Below are positions 32,649 through 40,947 of a stretch of DNA of 50,845 bases, piece after piece. A program made the position numbers and the translations under genes. Each line of letters opens with the position of its first letter. Within the stretch, counting starts at the first letter, position 1. Below the pieces are notes generated by a model, which was given only the letters and a program-made list of their open reading frames with translations, did not search any database and was not told where the DNA came from. Origin of the DNA: Sphingomonas bacterium (lineage in GTDB: Bacteria; Pseudomonadota; Alphaproteobacteria; Sphingomonadales; Sphingomonadaceae); NCBI RefSeq assembly GCF_028292945.1, contig NZ_JAQGLJ010000044.1, positions 1 to 50,845 of the forward strand, read 5' to 3'.

Positions 32649-32671
32649 GTCACGGGAGTAAATCCCGTGAC
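32649..32671. other. Perfect hairpin upstream of cfa
   Basis: GTCACGGGA (32649-32657) and TCCCGTGAC (32663-32671) are exact complements around a 5-base loop GTAAA. It lies on the korB-to-cfa side, 20 bases before the cfa ATG on the minus strand. No T-run follows, so it is not a standard terminator; it could be an operator or a 5' leader structure. A second small hairpin CGGGC-ATT-GCCCG follows at 32678-32690. Confidence 0.7.
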
Positions 32672-32684
32672 GTCGAACGGGCAT

Positions 32685-32739
32685 TGCCCGCCGGCCGGCC
32701 TTGCCGGTCTCGCGCGCAGCTACGCTGCGAGCGTGCCGG
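32685..32739 (-). repeat. Dispersed palindromic repeat, copy 2
   Basis: Reverse complement of the element at 5739-5792: GCCGGCACG, then the hairpin CGCAGC-GTA-GCTGCG (32715-32729), then GCGAGACCGGCA and GGCCGGCCGGCGGG. Located between the korB stop and the cfa start. Confidence 0.8.
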
Positions 32740-32746
32740 CCGCGGC

Positions 32747-33766
32747 TCAGACCAGGTGCGGCTGCTTGTCGACCATCCAGGTCTGGCCCTTGCTCAACAG
32801 CTTTTGCATGTCCGGCTTCTTGCCCGCCGCCGCGGCCGCGTTCTGCTCGATCACCGCGCTGTCAAAGGTCGGCGCGGGATCGTCGTAGAGGATGCCGAGC
32901 GCCATCGGGAACTCGCCGAACGGCATTTCGACCAGCATGTGCGCTAGGCCGCGGTTGGTCTGGTCGTGGACGGCGACGGCGGGATCGTCGGCGGCGACGA
33001 CCTTGAGCTGGAGCGTGGCGACATCGAGCGCCAGCCCCTTCGTCCCGCCGGCGAAGATCAACGGCTTGCCATGCTCGACCCACAGCTGATTCTGGTCGGC
33101 ACCCTGCTTCTTGTCGGTGAAGGGCGCGAACACGTCGTCATTGTACACGATGCAGTTCTGGAAGATTTCGACGAACGCCGCACCCTGATGCGCATAGGCG
33201 GCCTTGAGCACGCCGACGAGGTGCTTGCTGACGTCGATCCCCCGAGCCACGAACCGCGCCCCGCTGCCGAGCGCAAAGGCGCACGGGTTGGCGGGACGAT
33301 CGACCGAACCGAGCGGCGTGGACGGCGAGCGCGTACCGACGCGCGAGGTCGGCGAATACTGGCCCTTGGTAAGCCCATAAATCTCGTTGTTGAACAGCAG
33401 GAACTGGCAGTTCAGGTTCCGCCGCAGCAGGTGCATCGTGTGGTTGCCGCCGATCGACAGCGCGTCACCGTCACCGGTGATGATCCACACGTCGAGCTCC
33501 GGATTGGCGAGCTTCACCCCCGTCGCGATCGTCGGCGCGCGGCCGTGGATCGTGTGGAAGCCGTACGTCTCCATGTAGTAGGGAAAGCGAGAAGAGCAGC
33601 CTATCCCGCTGACGAACACCGTATTCTCCGGCCGCGCGCCAATCTCGGGCATGGTGCGCTGCACCGCCTTGAGGATCGCATAGTCGCCGCAGCCCGGGCA
33701 CCAGCGGACCTCCTGATCGGTCTCCCAGTCCTTGGGCTTTGTCAGGAAGGGGGTCATGTCGTTCAT
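32747..33766 (-). CDS. korB: 2-oxoacid:ferredoxin oxidoreductase, beta subunit
   Basis: A 339-residue thiamine-diphosphate and iron-sulfur subunit. It begins with WETDQEVRWCPGCGDYAILKA (cysteines for the 4Fe-4S cluster), has FVSGIGCSSRFPYYMETYGF with a further cysteine, HGRAPTIATGVKLANP, and the thiamine motif GDGDALSIGGNHTMHLLRRN ending at FNNEIYGLTKGQYSPTS. With KorA it oxidises 2-oxoglutarate (or another 2-oxoacid) to the acyl-CoA and reduces ferredoxin. It follows korA by 46 bases on the same strand. The substrate assignment is by family resemblance. Confidence 0.93.
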   Translation of the reverse strand: MNDMTPFLTKPKDWETDQEVRWCPGCGDYAILKAVQRTMPEIGARPENTVFVSGIGCSSRFPYYMETYGFHTIHGRAPTIATGVKLANPELDVWIITGDGDALSIGGNHTMHLLRRNLNCQFLLFNNEIYGLTKGQYSPTSRVGTRSPSTPLGSVDRPANPCAFALGSGARFVARGIDVSKHLVGVLKAAYAHQGAAFVEIFQNCIVYNDDVFAPFTDKKQGADQNQLWVEHGKPLIFAGGTKGLALDVATLQLKVVAADDPAVAVHDQTNRGLAHMLVEMPFGEFPMALGILYDDPAPTFDSAVIEQNAAAAAGKKPDMQKLLSKGQTWMVDKQPHLV

Positions 33767-33812
33767 TGCTTTGCGTCCACGCGGCGGAAGTTCAATGGAA
33801 GTTCAGGCGTAA

Positions 33813-35783
33813 TCACACCGACTGTGGCGAGAGATGGTCGGCAAGACTGCCATCGTCGTGACCGGCGACGGGGTTCGTCACCTGCGTATTGTCGGCCGGC
33901 ACCTCCCCGCCCACGGGCCCGCGCAACGCCGCGTCGATCGCGGCCTCGATCTCCGAGATGCGGAACGGCTGTCCCGACACCTTGTTGAGCGGCTTGGCGT
34001 CGACCAGGAACTGGTCGCGCAGCACCGTCTTGAGCTGGCCCGTATTCATCTCGGGCACGAGTATGGACTCATAGCCGCGAAGTAGGACAGCCATATTCTT
34101 TGGCATCGGCCAGATGTGCCGGATGTGAATGTGGTGCACGTCTTGCCCGCGGCGACGCGCGCGACGCACGGCCTGGTGGATTGGGCCGAACGTCGATCCC
34201 CAGCCGACTACGGCAAGCTTACCGCTGGTCTCGCCAAGTTCGACCTCTTGGTCAGGCACCACCACTCCATCAATCTTGGCGCGTCGGGTGTCGGTCATCT
34301 CTTGGTGATTGGCAGGGCTGTAGTCGATGTTGCCGGTGCCCTGCTTCTTCTCGATCCCGCCGATGCGGTGGAGCAGGCCGGGCGTACCAGGCTTTGCCCA
34401 GGGTCGCGCCAGCTTGTTGTCGCGGGCATAGGGATGAAACCCCTCGCCTGATTTCTCGGCGAACGTCACAGGAAAAGGCTCGTAGCTGCTGAAATCGGGC
34501 ACTTTCCATGGCTCGGCGGCATTGGCGATATAACCGTCGGTCAGCACCATGACGGGGGTCATGTACTGCGTCGCGATTCGCACCGCCTCGATCGCGACAT
34601 CGAAGCAATCGGCCGCCGATCGCGCGGCGATCACCGGCATCGGCGCGTCGCCGTTCCTGCCGTAAACGGCCTGGTATAGATCGGACTGCTCGGTCTTCGT
34701 GGGAAGTCCGGTCGATGGCCCGCCGCGCTGCGAGTTGATGATCACCAGCGGCAGCTCGGTCATGATCGCCAGCCCCATCGCCTCGCCCTTGAGCGCGATG
34801 CCGGGCCCCGACGACGAGGTGACGCCGAGCTGACCCGCGTAGCTGGCGCCAATCGCCGAGCCGATCGCGGCGATCTCGTCCTCCGCCTGGAAGGTGGTGA
34901 CGCCGAACTCCTTCAATCGCGAAAGCGAGTGCAGGATCGCCGACGCGGGCGTGATCGGATAGCCGCCGAAGAACATCGGCAGCCCCGCGAGCTGCGCGCC
35001 CGCGACCAGGCCGAGGCTGATCGAGTCCGCGCCCGTCACGGTCCGCCACAGGCCGGCCTCCGCCGGTGCGACGCCGATATGATGCTGCTTGAGCGGCCCC
35101 GCCAGTTCGGCGGTCTCGCCATAGGCATGACCGGCGTTGAGCGCGGCTATGTTCGCCTCCGCCAGCGTCGGCATCTTGGCGAACTTGGTCTGTAGCCAGT
35201 CGACGATCGGCGCGCGATCGCGGTCGAACATCCACAGCGCCAGCCCCAGCGTCCACATGTTCTTGCAGCGCAGCGCGTCCTTGTTGCCCATCCCGAACGG
35301 CTTCACCGCATCCAGCGTCAGCTGTGAGATGTCGAAGGCCAGCAGCTGCCACTTGTCGAGGCTGTCGTCGGTCAGCGGATCCGCGTCGTACTTCGCCTTG
35401 GCGAGATTACGCGCGTTGAACTCGCCCGCGTCGGCGATGATAAGACCGCCCGGGCGCAGCGCGTCGAGATTGGTCTTGAGCGCGGCGGGATTCATCGCGA
35501 CCAACACGTCCAGCTCGTCGCCGGCCGTCTCGATGTCGGTGGAGCCGAAGTTGATCTGGAACGCAGAGACGCCGAACAGCGTGCCGAGCGGCGCGCGGAT
35601 CTCGGCAGGAAAATCGGGAAAGGTGGCCAGATCATTGCCCGCAAGCGCGGTGGACAATGTGAACTGTCCGCCCGTCAGCTGCATGCCGTCGCCGCTGTCG
35701 CCGGCAAAGCGGACCACGACCGACTCGGGCGCGGGGTGGGCGGCCGCCTCGGCGGGCGTAACTTGGTGGGCGGCTGTCGCCAT
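33813..35783 (-). CDS. korA: 2-oxoacid:ferredoxin oxidoreductase, fused gamma-alpha subunit
   Basis: A 656-residue fusion: the gamma-type domain (about 20-200) begins with VVVRFAGDSGDGMQLTGGQF, and the alpha-type pyrimidine-binding domain begins at about 235 with ADSISLGLVAGAQLAGLPMF and GGYPITPAS, followed by QAEDEIAAIGSAIGASYAGQ and TSSSGPGIALKGEAMG. Such fusions are usual for alphaproteobacterial 2-oxoglutarate:ferredoxin oxidoreductases. Start ATG at 35783 has an AGAGG ribosome site; the open frame upstream is unrelated. It is the first gene of the korA-korB pair. The oxygen-tolerance of this class in an aerobic bacterium is plausible but not visible in sequence. Confidence 0.93.
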   Translation of the reverse strand: MATAAHQVTPAEAAAHPAPESVVVRFAGDSGDGMQLTGGQFTLSTALAGNDLATFPDFPAEIRAPLGTLFGVSAFQINFGSTDIETAGDELDVLVAMNPAALKTNLDALRPGGLIIADAGEFNARNLAKAKYDADPLTDDSLDKWQLLAFDISQLTLDAVKPFGMGNKDALRCKNMWTLGLALWMFDRDRAPIVDWLQTKFAKMPTLAEANIAALNAGHAYGETAELAGPLKQHHIGVAPAEAGLWRTVTGADSISLGLVAGAQLAGLPMFFGGYPITPASAILHSLSRLKEFGVTTFQAEDEIAAIGSAIGASYAGQLGVTSSSGPGIALKGEAMGLAIMTELPLVIINSQRGGPSTGLPTKTEQSDLYQAVYGRNGDAPMPVIAARSAADCFDVAIEAVRIATQYMTPVMVLTDGYIANAAEPWKVPDFSSYEPFPVTFAEKSGEGFHPYARDNKLARPWAKPGTPGLLHRIGGIEKKQGTGNIDYSPANHQEMTDTRRAKIDGVVVPDQEVELGETSGKLAVVGWGSTFGPIHQAVRRARRRGQDVHHIHIRHIWPMPKNMAVLLRGYESILVPEMNTGQLKTVLRDQFLVDAKPLNKVSGQPFRISEIEAAIDAALRGPVGGEVPADNTQVTNPVAGHDDGSLADHLSPQSV

Positions 35784-35857
35784 GGATGTTCCTCTTTCCT
35801 CCACGCTCTCTAGGCCCGTCGAGGGGGCGGGGCCAAGAAGAAAGGCTTTACGTGCGC

Positions 35858-36799
35858 TTACCTCAGCACGCCCCCGGCAGTAGCATTCAACCCGAACGCC
35901 TCGCCCAGCGTCAAAATCGCCGCGACGTGTCGCCGCGCGATCGCGGGCTTGTCGGGACCGTAACCGCCGCCCACGGTGCTCGCCAGCGCGATGCCACGCG
36001 CTCTCGCCAGCCGCGCGACGAGGCCCTCGCGTGCAAGCAGTCCGGCGTCGGTCAGCGCCAGGCGGCCGAGCTGGTCGCCCTCGAAAGGATCGACGCCCGC
36101 CTGGTAGAGGATGAGCCGTGGTCGCATCTCGTCGAGCAACGGCGTCAGCGTGGTCTCGAGCGTGTGGAGGTACTCGTTGTCCCCGACTCCGTCGGCGAGT
36201 TCGACATCGAGCGTCGACCGCGCCTTGCGCACGGGGAAGTTCTTGGCGGCGTGAATCGAATAGGTGGCGATGCCCGGCCGGCCTGCGGTCAACGCAGCGG
36301 TGCCGTCGCCTTGATGCACGTCGACGTCGACCACCAGCAGCCGCTCGACCGTGCCCTCCTCGATCAGCCGCACCGCTGCCACCGCCAGATCGTTGAAGAC
36401 GCAATAGCCCGCCCCCGTCTCCGCCAGCGCGTGGTGACTTCCACCCGCGCTGTTCGCCGCGAACCCGTGGCGTAAAGCCATGCGGGCGGCGAGCCAGGTG
36501 CCGCCGGGCACCGCGCGGGCGCGGGATGCGACGGCAGGCGTCACCGGAAACCCGATACGGCGCTCCTTGTCGCGTGGCACGGCGGCGGCGAGCACCTGCG
36601 CGACATAGTCCGGGTCGTGCACCTCCTCCAGCCAGCGGCGCGGCATGGGCTCTGGCATGTGCCAGTCGATCGCTGCGCCGCTGCCCAGCAGCAGGTCACG
36701 GATCAGCCCGTTCTTGCTCGACTGTGCCATCCTGGCGCCGGGCGGCGCGCCGGGATCGGGACCGGCCACATAGGCGGGGTGGTGGACGACCGGGATCAC
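35858..36799 (-). CDS. Histone deacetylase-family protein
   Basis: A 313-residue zinc hydrolase of the class II deacetylase / acetoin-utilisation (AcuC-AphA-like) superfamily. Seen: the SGGGHHA-type segment as SAGGSHHALAETGAGYCVFND, with the two active-site histidines; the zinc ligands in VVDVDVHQGDGTA; and the third in YQAGVDPFEGDQLG. Bacterial members act on acetylated polyamines, lysine or acetoin-related substrates; the target here is unknown. The GTG at 36799 is taken as start since it directly precedes IPVVHHPAYV, the usual N-terminus. Divergent from the hydrolase operon. Confidence 0.9.
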   Translation of the reverse strand: MIPVVHHPAYVAGPDPGAPPGARMAQSSKNGLIRDLLLGSGAAIDWHMPEPMPRRWLEEVHDPDYVAQVLAAAVPRDKERRIGFPVTPAVASRARAVPGGTWLAARMALRHGFAANSAGGSHHALAETGAGYCVFNDLAVAAVRLIEEGTVERLLVVDVDVHQGDGTAALTAGRPGIATYSIHAAKNFPVRKARSTLDVELADGVGDNEYLHTLETTLTPLLDEMRPRLILYQAGVDPFEGDQLGRLALTDAGLLAREGLVARLARARGIALASTVGGGYGPDKPAIARRHVAAILTLGEAFGLNATAGGVLR

Positions 36800-36880
36800 C
36801 GCGCATAGGTAGGCTGCCGAGAGACAGAACCAACTTCCGTTCGCTAGGCACGGACAGGCGTGGATGTCGGGAGAACAGAT

Positions 36881-37873
36881 GTGGCAGGATCGCAAGCCGA
36901 CGTGCAGCCCTATGTCCGGCCCGACGTGCGCGGGTTCCTGGATTACCTCAACGCGCTGCCGGGGCCGAAAACCCATGAAGTGGGCGCGGCCGGGGCGCGG
37001 GCGATGTATCGGGCGATGAAGGACGTCGCCGACCTGCCGCTGGGCGAGCTGGCGACGATCTCCGACCTGTCCATCCCCGGCCCTGCCGGTGCGATCCCGG
37101 CGCGGCTGTTCGACCATCGCCCAGCACGACCACCGGGGCCGGCGGTCGTGTTCTTTCATGGCGGCGGCTTCGTCATCGGCGACCTCGACACCCATGCCGG
37201 CTTCTGCGCGGAGGCATCGCGGCAGCTGGATCTGCCCGTGATCGCCGTGGATTATCGCCTCTCGCCGGAGGCGAAGTGGCCCGCCGCACCCGATGATGCG
37301 GAGGCTGCGGCACGCTGGGTGGCGGACAGCCCGGCGGAACTGGGGCGCAAGGTGACGGGGCTGGTGCTGATGGGCGACAGCGCGGGCGGCACGCTGACGA
37401 TCGTCGCCGCGCTCGACCTGCGCGATCGGCCCGCGGCGGTGCCGGTGCTGGTGCAGGCGCCGATCTATCCGGCCGCGGACCTCGGCGGCGATTACCCATC
37501 CTACGAACAGTTCGGCACCGGGCACCTGCTGACGGCTGAGTCGATGGACTGGTTTGCAGACTGCTATGCCGCCGACCTGCAGCATCAGCGGGGCTCGCCG
37601 TTGAACGCGGACCTGGCGGGCATGCCGCCCGCCGTGATCGTCACCGCCAGCCTCGATCCGATCCGTGATCAGGGCCGCGCCTATGCCGGTGCGCTGATCG
37701 CGGCGGGAGTGCCCGTGACCTATCGCGAAGCGGTGGGCACGGTGCATGGCTTCATCACGCTTCGTCGGGCAATCCCGTCGGCGGCGGGCGACGTGGCGGG
37801 CTACCTGGCCGCCGTGCGCGCAGCGGTGACCGAGGTCGAGGGCGCTCGGGTCATGGCGCAGGCGGCGGGGTGA
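36881..37873 (+). CDS. Alpha/beta hydrolase, hormone-sensitive-lipase type
   Basis: About 330 residues with the oxyanion motif FFHGGGFVIGD, the nucleophile elbow GDSAGG, the acid region SLDPIRDQG and the catalytic histidine in TVHGF, the full set of the HSL family of esterases. A GTG at 36881 is preferred because a GGGAGA ribosome site lies just upstream; a GTG seven codons earlier is an alternative. It starts a four-gene chain in which each stop overlaps the next start as GTGA (rppH, astA, astB). An esterase is not part of the known arginine pathway, so the link is unexplained. Confidence 0.88.
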   Translation: MAGSQADVQPYVRPDVRGFLDYLNALPGPKTHEVGAAGARAMYRAMKDVADLPLGELATISDLSIPGPAGAIPARLFDHRPARPPGPAVVFFHGGGFVIGDLDTHAGFCAEASRQLDLPVIAVDYRLSPEAKWPAAPDDAEAAARWVADSPAELGRKVTGLVLMGDSAGGTLTIVAALDLRDRPAAVPVLVQAPIYPAADLGGDYPSYEQFGTGHLLTAESMDWFADCYAADLQHQRGSPLNADLAGMPPAVIVTASLDPIRDQGRAYAGALIAAGVPVTYREAVGTVHGFITLRRAIPSAAGDVAGYLAAVRAAVTEVEGARVMAQAAG

Positions 37874-38346
37874 CGGACATTAGCGCCCTGCCCTATCGCC
37901 CCTGCGCGGGCGTCATGCTGCTCAATCGCGACGGTCAGGTGTTCGTCGGCCAGCGTCTCGATTCGGTGGTGGAGGCGTGGCAGATGCCGCAGGGCGGGAT
38001 CGACCCCGGTGAGGATGCGCTGGCCGCCGCCGTGCGCGAAATCGGCGAAGAAACCGGCATCGCGCCCGAGCACCTCCAGCTGATCGCCGAGGCGGAGGGG
38101 GAGTTCTTCTACGACCTGCCGCCCGAGCTGGCGAAGACGATCTGGAAAGGCCGCTGGCGCGGTCAACGTCAGCGATGGTTCCTCTTCCGCTTCATCGGTG
38201 AGGACAGCGACGTGGACATCGCCACCGCCGAACCCGAGTTCCGGGCGTGGCGCTGGGTGGATCCGGCCGAGGTGCCGGCGCTGATCGTGCGGTTCAAGCA
38301 GCAGCTGTATTGCGACGTGCTCGCCGCCTTCCAGGCGCATCTGTGA
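37870..38346 (+). CDS. rppH: RNA pyrophosphohydrolase (Nudix)
   Basis: A 158-residue Nudix protein. The Nudix box runs from G42 to I64 with REIGEETG at its core, all metal-binding glutamates present, and the surrounding YRPCAGVMLLNRDGQVFVGQR and WQMPQGGIDPGE are the RppH signatures; KTIWKGRWRGQRQRWFLFRF follows. RppH removes pyrophosphate from the 5' end of mRNA and so triggers decay. The GTG start overlaps the hydrolase stop and the stop overlaps astA, both as GTGA. Placement inside this chain is unusual for a housekeeping RNA-decay gene. Relatives also hydrolyse dinucleoside polyphosphates. Confidence 0.93.
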   Translation: MTDISALPYRPCAGVMLLNRDGQVFVGQRLDSVVEAWQMPQGGIDPGEDALAAAVREIGEETGIAPEHLQLIAEAEGEFFYDLPPELAKTIWKGRWRGQRQRWFLFRFIGEDSDVDIATAEPEFRAWRWVDPAEVPALIVRFKQQLYCDVLAAFQAHL

Positions 38347-39359
38347 GCTTCGTCGTCCGGGCAGCAACCGATCGCGACCTCCAGCCGCTATACGAGATGG
38401 CAAAGCTGACCGGCGGCGGGTTCACCAACCTGCCGCCTGATCGCCGTGCGTTGCAGACCAAGCTGGACCGCAGCCGCGCCGCATTCGCGCGCGATGCGGA
38501 TACGATCGATGACGAGCTGTTCGTGCTGGTGCTGGAGAACACCGAGACCGGAGAAGTTCGCGGGACGTGCCAGCTGTTCACCGAAGTCGGACGCAAGCTG
38601 CCCTTCTATTCCTATCGGCTGGGCACGCTGACGCAGCATAGCGACCGGCTGGGGCGTACATTTCGCGCCGAGATGCTGAGCTTGACGACCGATCTTGAGG
38701 GCAGCTGCGAGGTCGGCGGTCTTTTTCTCCACCCCGGTGAACGTGCAGGCGGACTCGGGCTGCTGCTCGCCCGCGCTCGCTACCTGTTCATCGCCGCGCA
38801 TCGTTCGCGGTTCGCCGGTCGCATCCTGGCGGAACTGCGTGGCGTGATCGACGAGGCGGGCGGTTCACCGTTCTGGGACGGGCTGGCAGGGCGGTTCTTC
38901 GGGATGAATTTCCAGGACGCCGACCAGTTCAACGCCATCCACGGGCACCAATTCATCGCCGATCTGATGCCCAAGCACCCGATCTATACCGCGATGCTGA
39001 GCGAGACCGCGCGCGCTGCGATCGGCCTGCCGCACCCGTCGGGTCGCGCGGCGATGCGGATGCTGGAGAATGAGGGGTTCGCTTACGAACGCTATGTCGA
39101 CATCTTCGACGGCGGCCCGACGATGACCGCCCATACCGATCGGGTGCGATCGGTGGCGCAGTCACAGGTTGCCCCCGTCATCGCAACGGACGCGGGCGAT
39201 GGTGACGAGCAGCTGGTGGCGACCGGTCGACTCGCGGACTTCCGCTGCGCCTTCGGCAGGATCCACGCGCAAACTGGTGGCGTTTCGGTATCGGCCACTT
39301 GTGCTCAGGCGCTCGGCCTGGCCGCCGGTGACCAGGTGCGCCACGTTCCTCGCTTGTGA
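38343..39359 (+). CDS. astA: Arginine N-succinyltransferase
   Basis: A 338-residue acyltransferase that transfers succinyl from succinyl-CoA to arginine, the first step of the AST catabolic pathway. It begins with FVVRAATDRDLQPLYEMAKL, has the conserved GGGFTNLPPD and SCEVGGLFLHPGERAGGLGL for CoA binding, FAGRILAELRGV, and FWDGLAGRFFGMNFQDAD. Start GTG at 38343 overlaps the rppH stop. Slightly longer than the Escherichia coli monomer but complete. astB follows at a GTGA overlap; astC, astD and astE are not in the window. Confidence 0.95.
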   Translation: MSFVVRAATDRDLQPLYEMAKLTGGGFTNLPPDRRALQTKLDRSRAAFARDADTIDDELFVLVLENTETGEVRGTCQLFTEVGRKLPFYSYRLGTLTQHSDRLGRTFRAEMLSLTTDLEGSCEVGGLFLHPGERAGGLGLLLARARYLFIAAHRSRFAGRILAELRGVIDEAGGSPFWDGLAGRFFGMNFQDADQFNAIHGHQFIADLMPKHPIYTAMLSETARAAIGLPHPSGRAAMRMLENEGFAYERYVDIFDGGPTMTAHTDRVRSVAQSQVAPVIATDAGDGDEQLVATGRLADFRCAFGRIHAQTGGVSVSATCAQALGLAAGDQVRHVPRL

Positions 39360-40600
39360 CCCTCGTCGAGGTCAACCTCGACGGCATCGTCGGGCCGACG
39401 CATAACTATGCCGGGCTGAGCCTGGGCAATCTGGCGGCGACGGCGAACGCCGGCCGACCCTCCTTTCCGCGCGCGGCCGCGCTGGAGGGACTCGCCAAGA
39501 TGCGCGCGAATGTCCGGCTCGGCCTGGTGCAGGGCGTGCTGCTGCCGCATCGACGACCCAACGATGTGTGGCTGGCCGAGCTGGGCACCGACGCCGGCGA
39601 GGCGCAGTCGCTGTGGGCCGCGTCGGCCTCGGCATCCGCGATGTGGGCGGCCAATGCGGCGACGGTCTCGCCCGCGCCCGATACCGCGGACGGGCGCTGT
39701 CACCTTTCGGTCGCGAACCTCGTCACCATGCCGCATCGCAGTCATGAATGGCCCGAGACGCTCGCGCAGTTGCGGCTGGCCTTCGCGCACCCAGCGTTCG
39801 CGGTGCATGGACCCGTGCCGCCGCCCTTTGGCGACGAGGGGGCGGCGAACCACATGCGGCTGAGCGAGCGGCATGGTGAGACGGGCGTCGAGGTGTTCGT
39901 CTATGGCGAGAGCGGCGGCCCCTTCCCTGCCCGTCAGCATCGTCAGGCGAGTGCGGCGGTCGCGCGACGTCATGGTGTCGATGCGCTGTTCGTCCGCCAA
40001 TCGGACGAGGCGATCGCCGCCGGCGCGTTCCACAATGATGTGGTCGCGGTCGCCAACGAGCGCGTACTGTTCGCGCACGAACAGGCGTTCGCGGACAAGG
40101 TGCAGTTCTACGACGCGCTGCGGGCGCGGCTGCCATGTGTGGAGATCATCGAGGTGCCCGCGAGCGCCCTCAGCCTGGCCGATGCCGTGGCGAGCTATCT
40201 GTTCAACGCGCAGTTAGTCACGCTGCCGTCCGGGGGCATGGCGCTGATCCTGCCTTCCGAAGCTCAGGAGAACAACCGCGTCTGGCGGTGGCTGGAGGCG
40301 CTGGTGGCAGGCAATGGGCCGATCCGGCGACTTGTTCCCGTCAATGTGCGCGAGTCGATGGCGAATGGTGGCGGGCCGGCGTGCCTGAGGCTGCGCGTCG
40401 TGTGCGATCCGGCGACGGTGGACCGGCGGTTCCTGGTCGACGGAGTGCGACTGGACGTGATTTCCCGCGTGATCGAGGCGCATTGGCCGGAGCGTGTCGG
40501 GCCGGAGGAGCATCGCACGCTGGGCGCGTGGCCGGCGGCGGAAAACGCCCGGCGAGCGCTGCTGGAGGCGCTGGACCTTGTCGAATTAACTTACACGTAA
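39356..40600 (+). CDS. astB: N-succinylarginine dihydrolase
   Basis: A 414-residue enzyme of the amidinotransferase fold that converts succinylarginine to succinylornithine, releasing ammonia and CO2. The start VEVNLDGIVGPTHNYAGLSLGN carries the GPTHNYAG signature; AFHNDVVAVAN has the catalytic histidine; and the catalytic cysteine is C343 in NGGGPACLRLRVV. Start is the GTG overlapping the astA stop. Last gene of the chain; a small membrane protein starts 65 bases later. Confidence 0.95.
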   Translation: MTLVEVNLDGIVGPTHNYAGLSLGNLAATANAGRPSFPRAAALEGLAKMRANVRLGLVQGVLLPHRRPNDVWLAELGTDAGEAQSLWAASASASAMWAANAATVSPAPDTADGRCHLSVANLVTMPHRSHEWPETLAQLRLAFAHPAFAVHGPVPPPFGDEGAANHMRLSERHGETGVEVFVYGESGGPFPARQHRQASAAVARRHGVDALFVRQSDEAIAAGAFHNDVVAVANERVLFAHEQAFADKVQFYDALRARLPCVEIIEVPASALSLADAVASYLFNAQLVTLPSGGMALILPSEAQENNRVWRWLEALVAGNGPIRRLVPVNVRESMANGGGPACLRLRVVCDPATVDRRFLVDGVRLDVISRVIEAHWPERVGPEEHRTLGAWPAAENARRALLEALDLVELTYT

Positions 40601-40665
40601 CCACGTTCGTTAACACCGGATCGGCGGAAAACCGCGGGTGGCCCCTTCCTTGCTAATCACGAAGC

Positions 40666-40884
40666 ATGTTCGCCCGCATCGCCCGCCTGTTTACTATCAA
40701 AACCAAGTTCGAGGCCTTCCTGATCATCTATGGCCTTGGCGTGGGCGCGGTTGAACGCGGCGTGCATTACATGCAGCAATACCCCGGTGTCGGCGGCAAG
40801 CTGCTGTTCCTGCTGTGTCCGGTGGCAGTTTTCATGGCCGGCACGCGCATCCTCCACTCGGTCGAGGTATCGCGCGAGGGCTGA
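40666..40884 (+). CDS. Small membrane protein of unknown function
   Basis: A 72-residue protein with two hydrophobic stretches, around KFEAFLIIYGLGVGAVERGV and GGKLLFLLCPVAVFMAGTRIL, joined by a short loop with YMQQYPG. It is probably an inner-membrane protein with both ends on one side. Such short conserved proteins are common in sphingomonads, without known function. Start ATG 40666; a TTAA-N7-GTAA sequence resembling a CtrA site lies 66 bases upstream. Confidence 0.75.
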   Translation: MFARIARLFTIKTKFEAFLIIYGLGVGAVERGVHYMQQYPGVGGKLLFLLCPVAVFMAGTRILHSVEVSREG

Positions 40885-40947
40885 GCTATCGCGGGCGACA
40901 GGATAAGTTCGTGGTCCCCGCGGCCACCCGCCTTATGTCCCACCGCG

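Noticed and set aside
40885-40947. Possible sulfur-responsive riboswitch before cysD
   Set aside because: Only 63 bases between genes and no recognisable SAM or similar aptamer core.
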